From Methylomonas sp. (GTDB lineage Bacteria; Pseudomonadota; Gammaproteobacteria; Methylococcales; Methylomonadaceae), in contig PERU01000030.1 of assembly GCA_002928965.1 (NCBI GenBank), positions 1-42,910 on the forward strand: a DNA stretch of 42,910 nucleotides, read 5' to 3'. A program made the position numbers and the translations under genes. The notes below the pieces were generated by a model. It searched no databases, was not told where the DNA came from, and saw only the letters and a program-made list of their open reading frames with translations. Below, piece after piece: positions 1 to 8,997 of the stretch (position 1 is its first letter; each line of letters opens with the position of its first letter).

Positions 1-55
1 TCCTACGGCCCTTGACTGGCTTCAACTCATCCTACGATCCCAGGTGTATACGCTG
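1..55. other. Window edge, no feature seen
   Basis: Short AT/GC-mixed stretch downstream of the minus-strand lipoprotein gene. I see no gene and no hairpin followed by a T tract here. Confidence 0.4.
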
Positions 56-682
56 TTACATATCATTAAAAAGTTTTTCAGAAATGGTTTTAGCGGAAAT
101 ACGCCACATTGCATCAATCAACTTAGGATTATCTTCTATGTCTTTTAGAGAAAAACTATTTGACGGATTCCCTAGAGACAATACTTGCTGACGATCGAGC
201 CATAAAACCTGACCAGAAGGGTCGACCAAATTACATTCAATCCCTAGCATAGGCACCAGTTCCGAACTAAACCCATGAGGTACACTGAAACCATAAAGAT
301 AAATACCAATATTTAGCGTTGCAATATCATGGTCATCACCTTGGATAACCTCAAACTTGCCGACCTTTTGAGCAGCTTTAGAAACTTCTTCGTAAACTAT
401 TTTGTCGACAAAAATACCGTTGTTTTCTGCAAAGCCAAGCAGTAGGTCTGATTCTGATTTATTTGGATTATTGGCGATCAACACGCCCAGAACGCCCAAA
501 AAGCCAGCAGACCCTGCCATTTTTGGGCCTAGATAAAACATATTAGGCGTCCTGTTGACGGACTGGTTTACCTTTACTGATCGAATCTTTTGTCTATGTT
601 CAGTGGTAAGGGACTGGGTAGAGGCGCAACCAGTAAAAACAATAACCAACATAATCAGAACAATGTGGCGTGACTGCATCAT
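56..682 (-). CDS. Hypothetical lipoprotein
   Basis: 208-residue protein of unknown function, probably lipid-anchored in the cell envelope. It begins with a short basic stretch and a hydrophobic core ending in VFTGC, with the likely lipidated Cys at residue 19; Phe at the -3 lipobox position is slightly off consensus. The rest is a mixed alpha/beta periplasmic-type domain with a Gly-rich hydrophobic segment near residues 55-70 (GSAGFLGVLGVLIA). The start is supported by an AGGAG a few bases upstream of the tandem ATG ATG. It lies directly downstream, on the same strand, of the truncated toxin remnant; its ribosome-binding site begins where the toxin frame ends. I do not recognise the family. 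Confidence 0.75.
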   Translation of the reverse strand: MMQSRHIVLIMLVIVFTGCASTQSLTTEHRQKIRSVKVNQSVNRTPNMFYLGPKMAGSAGFLGVLGVLIANNPNKSESDLLLGFAENNGIFVDKIVYEEVSKAAQKVGKFEVIQGDDHDIATLNIGIYLYGFSVPHGFSSELVPMLGIECNLVDPSGQVLWLDRQQVLSLGNPSNSFSLKDIEDNPKLIDAMWRISAKTISEKLFNDM

Positions 683-694
683 AAAAACTCCTTT

Positions 695-799
695 TCAAAA
701 ACTAAATACAAATTGGACCTTCCGACATAGTTGTTTTCGATAAAACAATATTGCTTGCTCCACTTCCTCGCGGGCTTGAGGATGCAGAAAATATTTCAC
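695..799 (-). pseudogene. Truncated RelE/ParE-type toxin remnant
   Basis: A 34-codon frame starting at a GTG that overlaps the antitoxin stop codon (GTGA), the usual arrangement in this toxin-antitoxin family. The first ~22 residues (VKYFLHPQAREEVEQAILFY) match the typical N-terminus of RelE/ParE-superfamily toxins, where about 95-100 residues are expected. After RKQ the frame diverges and stops just before the AGGAG of the lipoprotein gene, so the catalytic C-terminal two thirds are missing. I infer a deletion that joined the start of the toxin gene to the lipoprotein leader. It is almost certainly inactive. Confidence 0.6.
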
Positions 800-1020
800 A
801 AAAAGCGCTGTCTTAGCTCCGCCATGACTTGTTCGCCATCCAGTAGCAGCGCCGAATTGGCGTCTATTTCCTTGCAACGCTTTTGAATTTCTTGCCGCCA
901 CTCCTCGGAAACCGGAAAGTCGTCTTCATAGTCCAAGCTTTCGATCAGTATTTCCGCGATATACGCTCTTGCTGCCGGAGCAAGTTTTAAAGCCTGTTCG
1001 GTTATCGTTTGTGCATCCAT
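796..1020 (-). CDS. Addiction-module antitoxin-like protein (TIGR02574 type)
   Basis: 74-residue acidic helical protein resembling the putative addiction-module component family (TIGR02574/PF09720): an N-terminal helix with LAPAARAYIAEILIESL, a central DFPVSEEWRQEIQKRCKEID and a C-terminal helix with GEQVMAELRQRFL. In this family the protein is the proposed antitoxin of a RelE/ParE toxin encoded immediately downstream. That toxin frame follows with a GTGA overlap but is truncated, so this looks like an orphaned antitoxin. The upstream sequence has an AGGTG near the ATG, supporting the start. Family assignment is from motif memory, without a search. Confidence 0.75.
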   Translation of the reverse strand: MDAQTITEQALKLAPAARAYIAEILIESLDYEDDFPVSEEWRQEIQKRCKEIDANSALLLDGEQVMAELRQRFL

Positions 1021-1067
1021 AAATCACCTCCAATTTGTCGTTAGCATGCGATAAGGTAGGAACTCAA

Positions 1068-1664
1068 TCAAGCCCGAAAATAATCATCCAACAAATCCCG
1101 ACAAACCGATTGCAAAGGCTCCACCGATTGTTCCACTTTCATTCTTAGCAACGCGCCCTGCCAGCCGTTCAGCATCAAATCCGCCATGCTTTTTGCCGAG
1201 CGGTCCAGTCTTACGGAACCCTGCTTTTGGCCACGCTCCAACGCGGATTTTTGCAAATCGCTATAACGCTCTACTGCATCCAGTAAAGCATCTCGACACA
1301 GAGGGCTGGTATCACCAATTTCGCCCATCAAGTTTCCCAGCAGACACCCGCCCTTGAAACCGCTTTTCGCCACTTCGGCTATCAATCCCAGGTAGTAAGC
1401 TTTCAGCGCCGCCAAGCCATCCAATTCTGGATTTTGCAAATGCCCGGACAAGCGCACGATAAACGGCTCGATGTAATGATGTATAGCTTCGGCGGCAAAC
1501 TGTTCCTTGCTGTTGAAGTAACTGTAAAAAGAACCTTTGGGGATCTGTACCGTATCCAGAATCTCTTTAACGCCCGTGGCGTGATAGCCCTTCTCCAGCA
1601 ACAAGGTGACGCCTTGTTCCAGCAACTGGTCCTTTTTGATTTGTTTAGTTGGCGTTTTAAGCAT
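1068..1664 (-). CDS. TetR/AcrR-family transcriptional repressor
   Basis: 198-residue regulator. The N-terminal ~50 residues form a TetR helix-turn-helix (LLEQGVTLLLEKGYHATGVKEIL, then IPKGSFYSYFNSKEQFAAEAI). The remainder is a helical ligand-binding and dimerisation domain with KGGCLLGNLMGEI, seen in a TetR subgroup that often answers to electrophiles or small organics. Cys in GGCLLG and at PLCRDALL are candidate sensing residues (inference). A near-perfect palindrome lies 9 bp upstream of its start codon, so autorepression is likely. No divergent target gene sits close by; the next gene upstream starts about 245 bp away on the other strand. Confidence 0.88.
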   Translation of the reverse strand: MLKTPTKQIKKDQLLEQGVTLLLEKGYHATGVKEILDTVQIPKGSFYSYFNSKEQFAAEAIHHYIEPFIVRLSGHLQNPELDGLAALKAYYLGLIAEVAKSGFKGGCLLGNLMGEIGDTSPLCRDALLDAVERYSDLQKSALERGQKQGSVRLDRSAKSMADLMLNGWQGALLRMKVEQSVEPLQSVCRDLLDDYFRA

Positions 1665-1672
1665 GGCTTTAT

Positions 1673-1690
1673 TATGCGACCGGTCGTATA
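1673..1690. promoter_or_regulatory. Palindromic operator for the TetR regulator
   Basis: 18-bp near-perfect palindrome TATGCGACCGGTCGTATA, with core CGACCGGTCG perfectly symmetric and one unmatched base pair in the outer arms. It ends just upstream of the start codon of the minus-strand TetR gene, a usual place for an autoregulatory TetR operator. Binding is inferred. Confidence 0.6.
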
Positions 1691-1908
1691 TTATGTAAAG
1701 CTAATATTTAAGACGCTTGCTGAAATCATTCCCCTGTCTATTCAGTGACTTTTAAAGAATGCTTGGTATGTTAATCAGTAAGTAATCTATGAATTACACG
1801 GCAAACATTCAGATCGGGTATAATTTTTCGTAAGCACTTGATAAACAGTAGTATTTATAAGTTTTCTCTAACTTTTTGCTGTCGGATTTTGGATATTATT
1901 AAACTGCC
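1691..1908. other. Intergenic region between divergent genes, no gene seen
   Basis: AT-rich spacer between the TetR gene and the Arg-rich protein gene. It should hold promoters for both directions, but I cannot place them confidently. No open frame with a credible start or ribosome-binding site was seen. Confidence 0.4.
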
Positions 1909-2214
1909 ATGAATAATCAAACACAGTTTCGTCGTAACGAAGTACGTCGCCAAAAGGAACGACGCACCAATCAATATGCGTTTAATTCACCGGAATGGGT
2001 TGCCATGATGCGGGCAAGCTTTGAGTTGTGGCCTAAACACGATCGTAGAGAAACCGAACGTCGCGAGGCTGACCGACGCAAACTGGAAAGGCGTGCAAGT
2101 CGCCGCAATTCAGTGGCTACGCGACACTTGCGTCATCAACATCATTCTTTGAGCAGCGATATTCTGGCTGATGACGAGAAGAAAATGATCATGGACTTGT
2201 TCCGCGAAGGATAA
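1909..2214 (+). CDS. Small Arg-rich hypothetical protein
   Basis: 101-residue, strongly basic protein with repeated RR-containing units (RRNEVRRQKERR, DRRETERREADRRKLERRASRR) and a short acidic C-terminus (LADDEKKMIMDLFREG). Dense Arg/Glu alternation predicts long charged helices, possibly coiled coil, and would suit nucleic-acid or membrane-surface binding, but no domain is recognised. It stands alone on the plus strand with more than 200 bp on either side. The C-terminus of the RRM protein at 38830-39558 has a loosely similar GDRRRGKY linker, which is not evidence of homology. Confidence 0.6.
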   Translation: MNNQTQFRRNEVRRQKERRTNQYAFNSPEWVAMMRASFELWPKHDRRETERREADRRKLERRASRRNSVATRHLRHQHHSLSSDILADDEKKMIMDLFREG

Positions 2215-2431
2215 ACTTGTTGAAAGATTGCCGCTAACCGCAGTAATTTATGCTCATTGCACTTTAAATTTCGTTTCTTTGATTGTTTTACCCTTGCCCT
2301 ACTGAGAGCAAAGGAACAGATGCAGCAAAATTTGAAGTACGAACGATATTTATATTACTGCGCAAACTGCCAGAGCTCCTACTATAGCTTGTGTACTTCG
2401 CCTGTTCATTGGCGCGAACTTCGGATATGCC

Positions 2432-3997
2432 ATGATTAACTGCGACTTGGATCGCACGCTGATACAGGCTTTGCAATCACCCGAATGTTACCCACATGCG
2501 GTAACCGAAATTCGCTTGCTGGAAACCCATATTTCCTGGGTTTTGCTGGCGGATGAATTTGCCTACAAAATCAAAAAGCCGGTCGATTTTGGGTTTCTGG
2601 ACTTTTCCACATTAGCCAAGCGACAGTTTTTTTGCCATGAAGAATTGCGTTTGAATCGACGTTTTGCGCCCGGATTGTATTTGGATGTGATCAATATTGC
2701 CGGCAGTCCGCAGCATCCTATTTTGGGGGGCACGCCCGCCTTTGAATATGCCGTGAAAATGCAGCGGTTTGCCGAGCAGGATGTACTCGAACACGTGCTG
2801 GAGCGTGGGGAACTGACCCGTCAGCATTTACAATTACTTGCCAAGCGTTTGGCCGAGTTTCATGCTGAGTTACCGCCCTGTAAAAGCGAAGCCGGTTACG
2901 GCAATCCCGAGCAAGTCGCCGCGCCAGCCACACAAAATTTTCAGCAATTAGCTTTGCTGCTCAATGCCTCTTATTCAGCAAGACTGCAAAATTTACACGC
3001 CGAAAGCGAGACTGAATTTCAACGTTGCCAGCCACTTTTCGCGCAACGCCTGCAAACTGGCAAGGTGCGGGAATGTCATGGCGATTTGCACTTGGGTAAT
3101 CTTGTTCTACTCGATGATCAGCCCACGCCATTTGACGGCATTGAGTTTAATCCTGAATTGCGCTGGATTGATGTGATCAATGATCTGGCGTTTTTGCTGA
3201 TGGATTTACAGCATCGCCAACGGCCTGATTTGGCTTACGCATGCCTGGATGCCTATCTGCAAGCCAGTGGCGATTATGCCGGCTTGGCCGTTTTGCGATT
3301 TTATCTAGGCTATCGGGCCATGGTCATGGCCAAGGTTTCGGTTATCAGAGCCAGACAATTGGACGAACCAGCCGATCTAACCCAATGCCTGAGCTATTTA
3401 AACCTTGCAGAACAGCTTTACCTGCCAGCCAAGCCAGCACTGATCATCACCTATGGCCTGCCTGGCTGCGGCAAAACCACCGTCTCGCAAATCGTACTGG
3501 AAAACTATCAAGTCATTCGCCTGCGCTCGGATGTCGAACGCAAGCGTTTGTTTGGCTTGTCTGCCGAACAAAGCAGTGATTCGGCAATTCCTGGTGGCAT
3601 TTACACTCAGGAAGCGACTCAGCGGACATATCAGCATTTATTGGATGTATCCCGGCAGATTCTGCAGAGCGGTTTTAGTGTGATTGTCGATGCGGCGTTT
3701 TTGAAAGTGGTTGAACGTGCGCAGTTCAGGCAATTGGCCGGTCAACTCGACTTACCGTTTGCAATAGTCGCCATCAGCACGGATGAGGTGTTGCAACGAC
3801 AACGCATTCTTGCCCGGCAACAGGATGCGTCGGAAGCGGACTTGACGGTGTTGGATAAATTAAAGTCGGCGAGTGAATGCCTGACCGAGTATGAGCTGCC
3901 TTGGGTAGTGAACGTTGGCAATAATGGCTCGCTCGATGAACTTACTAAACAAACTGCGGCATGGAACAGGCTGGACAGCTTGATACTCGTGGATTAA
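2432..3997 (+). CDS. Bifunctional APH-like kinase / P-loop ATPase fusion
   Basis: 521-residue two-domain protein. Residues ~1-330 form an aminoglycoside-phosphotransferase-like fold with the catalytic loop CHGDLHLGNL and a metal-binding segment FDGIEFNPELRWIDVINDLAFL. Residues ~340-521 form a P-loop kinase (AAA_33/zeta-like) with Walker A GLPGCGKTT and a downstream RLRSDVERKR. This architecture is common in proteobacteria and is usually annotated as a bifunctional aminoglycoside phosphotransferase/ATP-binding protein; the substrate is unknown and antibiotic resistance is not implied. The gene is monocistronic or leads into dcd 57 bp downstream. The start at ATG ATT AAC gives the usual N-terminal length. 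Confidence 0.88.
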   Translation: MINCDLDRTLIQALQSPECYPHAVTEIRLLETHISWVLLADEFAYKIKKPVDFGFLDFSTLAKRQFFCHEELRLNRRFAPGLYLDVINIAGSPQHPILGGTPAFEYAVKMQRFAEQDVLEHVLERGELTRQHLQLLAKRLAEFHAELPPCKSEAGYGNPEQVAAPATQNFQQLALLLNASYSARLQNLHAESETEFQRCQPLFAQRLQTGKVRECHGDLHLGNLVLLDDQPTPFDGIEFNPELRWIDVINDLAFLLMDLQHRQRPDLAYACLDAYLQASGDYAGLAVLRFYLGYRAMVMAKVSVIRARQLDEPADLTQCLSYLNLAEQLYLPAKPALIITYGLPGCGKTTVSQIVLENYQVIRLRSDVERKRLFGLSAEQSSDSAIPGGIYTQEATQRTYQHLLDVSRQILQSGFSVIVDAAFLKVVERAQFRQLAGQLDLPFAIVAISTDEVLQRQRILARQQDASEADLTVLDKLKSASECLTEYELPWVVNVGNNGSLDELTKQTAAWNRLDSLILVD

Positions 3998-4054
3998 GCC
4001 TCCCCAATATGCTATTTTGACACTCAATCCCCTTAGTTAATTTCAGCAAGCCTC

Positions 4055-4621
4055 ATGAGCATAAAATCAGACCAATGGATACGCCGTATGTCCGAGCAAC
4101 ACGGCATGATCGAACCGTTTCAAGCCGGACAGGTACGTGAATCGCCGCAAGGTCGCATCATTTCTTACGGCACCTCCAGTTATGGTTATGACGTGCGCTG
4201 CTCCAACGAATTTAAAATCTTCACCAACATCAACTCCACCATCGTCGATCCCAAGGATTTTGACGAAGCCAGCTTTGTGGATGTGAAATCCGATGTGTGC
4301 ATTATTCCGCCCAATTCATTTGCATTGGCTCGCACCGTGGAATTTTTCCGTATCCCGCGCGATGTGCTGGTGGTGTGTCTGGGTAAATCGACTTATGCCC
4401 GCTGCGGCATCATTGTCAACGTCACGCCACTAGAGCCGGAATGGGAAGGCCATGTGACGCTGGAGTTTTCCAACACCACCCCGTTACCAGCAAAAATATA
4501 TGCTAACGAAGGCGTGGCGCAAATGCTGTTTTTTGGCGGCGATCAGGTCTGTGAAACCTCGTACAAGGACAGAGGCGGTAAATATCAGGGACAAACTGGC
4601 GTTACTTTACCCAAAGCCTAA
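4055..4621 (+). CDS. dcd: dCTP deaminase
   Basis: 188-residue enzyme deaminating dCTP to dUTP, feeding dTMP synthesis; a cytoplasmic trimer in the family. Full-length match: N-terminal [12 protein letters not shown], central [68 protein letters not shown], which holds the catalytic-region Glu and the substrate-binding Ser/Arg. The C-terminal [15 protein letters not shown] tail, which folds over the nucleotide, is intact. It ends 14 bp before the GH15-like gene, so co-transcription is possible, though the functions are unrelated. Confidence 0.96.
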   Translation: MSIKSDQWIRRMSEQHGMIEPFQAGQVRESPQGRIISYGTSSYGYDVRCSNEFKIFTNINSTIVDPKDFDEASFVDVKSDVCIIPPNSFALARTVEFFRIPRDVLVVCLGKSTYARCGIIVNVTPLEPEWEGHVTLEFSNTTPLPAKIYANEGVAQMLFFGGDQVCETSYKDRGGKYQGQTGVTLPKA

Positions 4622-4635
4622 GTCGATTTTCTGCG

Positions 4636-7600
4636 ATGTTTAAACAATTTTATAGTCAAAATATGCCGGAATCTCCTGCGCCTGCGGGCAATCAAGCACA
4701 CGCTGTATCCGAAGGACTGGACACCTATTATCGTCAGGTACAAGGCATTATCCTCGATCGGCAGGATTGGGTCAGCGGCTTGCTGCCAGCCAGTACGGCA
4801 ATTACCACCCATGGCAACTATACCGATGCCTGGGTACGCGATAATGTCTACAGCATTCTGGCGGCCTGGGGCCTTGCTTTGGCTTATAAACGCAGTGGCA
4901 CCCATCCTGACAGACGTTACGAATTGGAACAAAGCACCGTCAAATTGATGCGCGGTTTGTTGACCGCCATGATGCGGCAGTCTGCCAAAGTCGAAAAGTT
5001 TAAGCATACCCAAGATCCGATGGACGCATTGCACGCCAAATACGATACCCGTAGCGGGAACGTGGTGGTGGGCGATCACGAGTGGGGACATTTACAACTG
5101 GATGCGACCTCGCTGTTTTTGTTGATGCTGGCCCAAATGACGGCATCCGGCTTGCGGATTGTGTTTAGTCTGGATGAAGTCAATTTCGTGCAGAATCTGG
5201 TGCATTACATTCGACGCGCTTATCGCACGCCCGATTACGGTATCTGGGAACGCGGCAACAAAATGAATCATGGCCAAGCCGAATTGAATGCCAGCTCAAT
5301 TGGCATGGCCAAAGCTGCTTTGGAAGCCATGGCCAACTTTAATCTGTTTGGTAAAGACGGCGGACAAAGCTCAATCATTCATGTCATTAGCGATGACATC
5401 GCCCGCACCCGTATCACCTTGGAATCCTTGTTGCCGCGCGAATCGATTTCCAAGGAAGTTGACGCCGCCGTATTGAGCGTGGTCGGCTTCCCGGCGTTTG
5501 CAGTAGATAACCCGGAATTACGCGATAAAACCCAAGCCTTGATCGTGGAAAAACTACAGGGACGCTATGGCTGCAAACGGTTTTTACTGGATGGACACCA
5601 AACCTTACTGGAAGACCACAACCGCCTGCACTACGAACCACACGAGCTCAAACAGTTTGCCGAGATTGAATGTGAATGGCCGCTGTTTTTCTGCTATTTA
5701 CTTTTAAACGGATTATTTAACGGTGACGCGAACAGCGCTCAGGATTATCGCCGGCAATTGGAAGCCTTGCGGGTCGAGGAAAATGGCCAGCTGTTGCTGC
5801 CGGAGTTATATATCGTACCGATGCAGGCCATCGCGGCGGAAAAAACCCAGCCGCACAGCCAGAACAGAATCCCCAATGAAAACATCCCCCTGGTATGGGC
5901 GCAGAGTCTGTTTATTTTAGGTTGTCTGGTGCAGGACGGTTTTATTAACCTGGATGATATTGATCCACTGGGGCGTTATCGCAACCATAAAATCAGTCAA
6001 CAGGCTACTGTGCAAATTGCCTTGTTGGCGGAAGATGAAACCGTCAAAAATGAGTTGAGCGTACTGAGCATTCCCAGCCAGACTCGCGCTGAAATTGCGC
6101 CGATTCAGGTACGCGAAGCCAGCGAACTGGCTGAAGCATACACCCACGTTGGCCGTAACGACAAAATGAGTTTAACCGGCCAACCCTTGCGGCAATTACG
6201 CACGCTGGCCACCTCCAAGCTTTACGAACTGGCCGGCGAGCCATTGTTGTTCCTGCCGCAGTTTATGGATCAAAAAGGCTTTTACATAGCCATGGATAAT
6301 CAATTGTTGATTCAGCGCTTGCGACTGGAGCTGACTTATATCGCCAAACACTGGGATAAACCCGGCCTGCCACTGGTGGTTATCAACATCAAACAAAACA
6401 TGTTGGCCGGCACAGACAGACAAGTATTGTTGGGTTTTATTCAGCAACTGCAAGGCGGCGTTTTGAACGGCGTTTCAATCAGTCTGGGCGTGTTGGCGGA
6501 TTTTCTGGCACAGGTTTGCCGGGAAAAAATTGGCTACTTGCACGATTTCAAATTTTCCGATGTGGTTTGGCAAGAGCCGGAGCGGCCTTTTGTCAAATTA
6601 CTGCCGTGCGGCGAACATTCACCACAAGCCATTAGCAGCTTTGAATTAACCGAATGGGACATTGGCGCTGATGACGCGTTAATTGCTGTTGTAACAGGCA
6701 ACGGCAATTTGTTCGCGCAATTGGAAGCATTGAGTTTGCTGGCACAGCGGCATAGCCTGCACTACGATACCGGCTTGCGCAACGACCAAGGCCAGATCGC
6801 CCTGGTCAGTGATTTGCTGGAAGAAGTCTACGTGCGAGCGGGGGATTTACATCTGTGGCATATCGTGCGTCGTTGCGCCGGCTTACTGGGCAAGTACGAT
6901 ATTAATCTGGAACAAGGCGCCAACGAAATACTGGTGAGACAGCACGGCTTGACGGTCGGACGCGCTTACAGTGGCAAGGCGACTTTGCGTCGCCCTTCTG
7001 ATTCCTGGCAGATCCTGGAAACCATCCGCGTTTTCAATCCGGACGATAGCAGCCAGCAGATCATCATCCAGGAATTGATCATCTATCTAGGCATGCTGAT
7101 CAAATTACACCCTGAATTATTTGCCGATATGCATACCATCAGGGTGGGGCACATTTTGCAGTTGATTATCGCCCGTCAGAAACGCCTCAGCAGCAGTTCG
7201 CTGGATGCGGCATTTAGCGAGATCTTAGCCTTGCCGCCCCATCAATTGTCGCAATTGGTACGGGAAACCCTGGAAGATTACAGCAACAGCGAAACCCAGC
7301 TGGGGCATGTGGAAACCTTGCACTATGAAGGCGAACAGCCCAGTTTGGGCATAGTGCGCTTTCCTGACAGCATGGATCCCAAGCAATTTGGCGGCGCGGA
7401 TGACTGGTATGCCTGGCGGGAACAACAAGGCAGTGTCGGCCGGGAAAACGAAGATTTTTTCAGCGGGGTATGGCTGCTGTTGCACCGCTGTAAAGGCTTG
7501 ATGATTGGGGAAAAATACAACAGTAAGCGACGTATCGATAGTGAAACCATGCTGGCGCAAATGACTGCCGGCGAGCAAAGCTTCAGGCTACATATCAATC

Positions 7601-7899
7601 ATCTGCTCAACAAAATCCAGGCGCCGGTCTATCGGCAATTAAGCGTAGAAGCGCTGCGTGCCATGGCATCCATCGTCCGCAATAATCCGGATTTGTATAT
7701 CGACGATACGCTGGTGACCGATATTCTGATCGGTCACGCCGTCCGCCTGACCTGGCTGCAGGCGCATCCACAGTATCATGATCATTATGAGGAATGTGTC
7801 TCGCTGGCATGGCAGGCGTTTTACCAATTGCCTCCCCACGCCCTCGCCAATGGCATTCTGGATGCCCTGGTGTATCTGCTTAACCATCATCAACAGTAA
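4636..7899 (+). CDS. GH15/phosphorylase-kinase-like large protein
   Basis: 1087-residue protein of the glycoside-hydrolase-15-related family that includes eukaryotic phosphorylase kinase alpha/beta subunits. The N-terminal half has the (alpha/alpha)6 signature features THGNYTDAWVRDNVYS at about residues 58-73, LDATSLFLLMLAQM, YGIWERGNKMNHGQAELNASSIGMAKAALEAM and NENIPLVWAQSLFILGCLV. The C-terminal half resembles the long KPBB C-terminal region. Whether the bacterial members hydrolyse glucan or act as scaffolds is not established. The next gene, glucokinase, starts 6-12 bp downstream, which suggests a shared role in glycogen or glucose turnover, consistent with glycogen storage in methanotrophs (inference). 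Confidence 0.85.
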   Translation: MFKQFYSQNMPESPAPAGNQAHAVSEGLDTYYRQVQGIILDRQDWVSGLLPASTAITTHGNYTDAWVRDNVYSILAAWGLALAYKRSGTHPDRRYELEQSTVKLMRGLLTAMMRQSAKVEKFKHTQDPMDALHAKYDTRSGNVVVGDHEWGHLQLDATSLFLLMLAQMTASGLRIVFSLDEVNFVQNLVHYIRRAYRTPDYGIWERGNKMNHGQAELNASSIGMAKAALEAMANFNLFGKDGGQSSIIHVISDDIARTRITLESLLPRESISKEVDAAVLSVVGFPAFAVDNPELRDKTQALIVEKLQGRYGCKRFLLDGHQTLLEDHNRLHYEPHELKQFAEIECEWPLFFCYLLLNGLFNGDANSAQDYRRQLEALRVEENGQLLLPELYIVPMQAIAAEKTQPHSQNRIPNENIPLVWAQSLFILGCLVQDGFINLDDIDPLGRYRNHKISQQATVQIALLAEDETVKNELSVLSIPSQTRAEIAPIQVREASELAEAYTHVGRNDKMSLTGQPLRQLRTLATSKLYELAGEPLLFLPQFMDQKGFYIAMDNQLLIQRLRLELTYIAKHWDKPGLPLVVINIKQNMLAGTDRQVLLGFIQQLQGGVLNGVSISLGVLADFLAQVCREKIGYLHDFKFSDVVWQEPERPFVKLLPCGEHSPQAISSFELTEWDIGADDALIAVVTGNGNLFAQLEALSLLAQRHSLHYDTGLRNDQGQIALVSDLLEEVYVRAGDLHLWHIVRRCAGLLGKYDINLEQGANEILVRQHGLTVGRAYSGKATLRRPSDSWQILETIRVFNPDDSSQQIIIQELIIYLGMLIKLHPELFADMHTIRVGHILQLIIARQKRLSSSSLDAAFSEILALPPHQLSQLVRETLEDYSNSETQLGHVETLHYEGEQPSLGIVRFPDSMDPKQFGGADDWYAWREQQGSVGRENEDFFSGVWLLLHRCKGLMIGEKYNSKRRIDSETMLAQMTAGEQSFRLHINHLLNKIQAPVYRQLSVEALRAMASIVRNNPDLYIDDTLVTDILIGHAVRLTWLQAHPQYHDHYEECVSLAWQAFYQLPPHALANGILDALVYLLNHHQQ

Positions 7900-7911
7900 A
7901 CGAGGATGACC

Positions 7912-8901
7912 ATGATTCTTGCCGGTGACATAGGCGGTACTAAAACGGTTTTAGCGTTATTGGAAAAGGGCGCGGACGGTCGATTGCATTGCCTGCGGGA
8001 AGAGACCTTTCCCAGTGGGGAATTTGGCAGTTTTGATGCGATTTTGAGGTTATTTCTGCCGGAAGGCGTCAAAATCAGCTCCGCCTGTTTCGGCATAGCA
8101 GGCCCTGTGGTAGAGCAACGTTGTTATGCCACCAATCTGCGCTGGACATTGGATGGCGCATTACTCAAAGCCAAACTGGGAACCGAGCAGGTGATGCTGT
8201 TGAATGACCTGGAAGCCATGGCAGTCGGAATGCTGCATTTGGAAGAGGCCGATTTTATCGAGCTTAATCCCAATGCCCAGCCGCAACAGGGCAACATTGC
8301 GGTGATTGCCGCTGGCACGGGCTTGGGTGAGGCCGTTTTATATTGGGATGGCCAGCAGCATCATCCGCTCGCTACTGAAGGCGGGCACTGTTCGTTTGCT
8401 CCTCAAAACGTTCAGCAGGATAAATTGTTGCAGTTTCTCCGAACTCGCTACCCGCGCCATGTCAGTTACGAACGAATTTTATCGGGCATCGGTTTCAGCA
8501 ATTTATATGATTTTTTGCTGGAAAATCAATTTGCGCCGCCTTGTCCTGCCGTGCCCAGCGCCGGTGAAAGTCATATCAGCGGCGTTGATCGCAATGCAGT
8601 GATTTCTCGCTTGGGCATCAATGATGAAGACCCGCTGTGTAGCGAAGTGGTCAGATTGTTTGTGGAAATATATGCCGCAGAAGCCGCCAATCTGTTTTTG
8701 AAAGCCTTTGCAACCGGTGGTGTGTTTATTGGTGGTGGAATAGGACCAAAAATTCGCTCGGCGTTGCAGGCGGAAGGCTTTATGCAGGCATTCGTGGCCA
8801 AGGGTCGCTTTGAAAGCTTATTAGGCAAAGTGTCTGTCAAACTGGCACTTAATCCCAAAACCCCACTCATTGGGGCGATGCATTACTTTGACGCCGAATA
8901 A
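7912..8901 (+). CDS. glk: Glucokinase
   Basis: About 329 residues. It phosphorylates glucose with ATP to glucose-6-phosphate in the cytoplasm. The phosphate loop AGDIGGTKTVLAL is at the N-terminus, with FGIAGPV, LLNDLEAMAVGM (catalytic Asp), AAGTGLGEAVLYW, EGGHCSFAP and GGVFIGGGIGPK following in proteobacterial Glk order. Two in-frame ATGs exist at 7906 and 7912; GAGG at 7902-7905 sits 6 nt from the second and overlaps almost into the first, so I chose 7912. It is coupled closely to the GH15-like gene and probably co-transcribed with it. Confidence 0.94.
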   Translation: MILAGDIGGTKTVLALLEKGADGRLHCLREETFPSGEFGSFDAILRLFLPEGVKISSACFGIAGPVVEQRCYATNLRWTLDGALLKAKLGTEQVMLLNDLEAMAVGMLHLEEADFIELNPNAQPQQGNIAVIAAGTGLGEAVLYWDGQQHHPLATEGGHCSFAPQNVQQDKLLQFLRTRYPRHVSYERILSGIGFSNLYDFLLENQFAPPCPAVPSAGESHISGVDRNAVISRLGINDEDPLCSEVVRLFVEIYAAEAANLFLKAFATGGVFIGGGIGPKIRSALQAEGFMQAFVAKGRFESLLGKVSVKLALNPKTPLIGAMHYFDAE

Positions 8902-8997
8902 CCAACGCTACTGTCGCTGATTATGGTTTTGGTGGTAAAGCAAATCTGCTGGAATCACAGGCGGCAGACAGATTCGCATAACTAAGGATTTCGCTAC
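8902..8997. other. Short spacer downstream of glk
   Basis: No gene, and no hairpin with a T tract that I can call a terminator. It leads directly into two miniature elements. Confidence 0.4.

Noticed and set aside
2257-2439. 60-codon plus-strand frame before the APH fusion gene
   Set aside because: Non-ATG start without a ribosome-binding site, composition unlike a soluble or exported protein, and overlap with the better supported start at 2432.
2432-3997. Aminoglycoside-resistance gene
   Set aside because: The APH fold is shared by many kinases; the fusion with a P-loop domain is a common housekeeping-type architecture, so resistance is not supported.
4618-5091. 157-codon minus-strand frame
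   Set aside because: Antisense to the GH15-like gene with no motif or ribosome-binding site.
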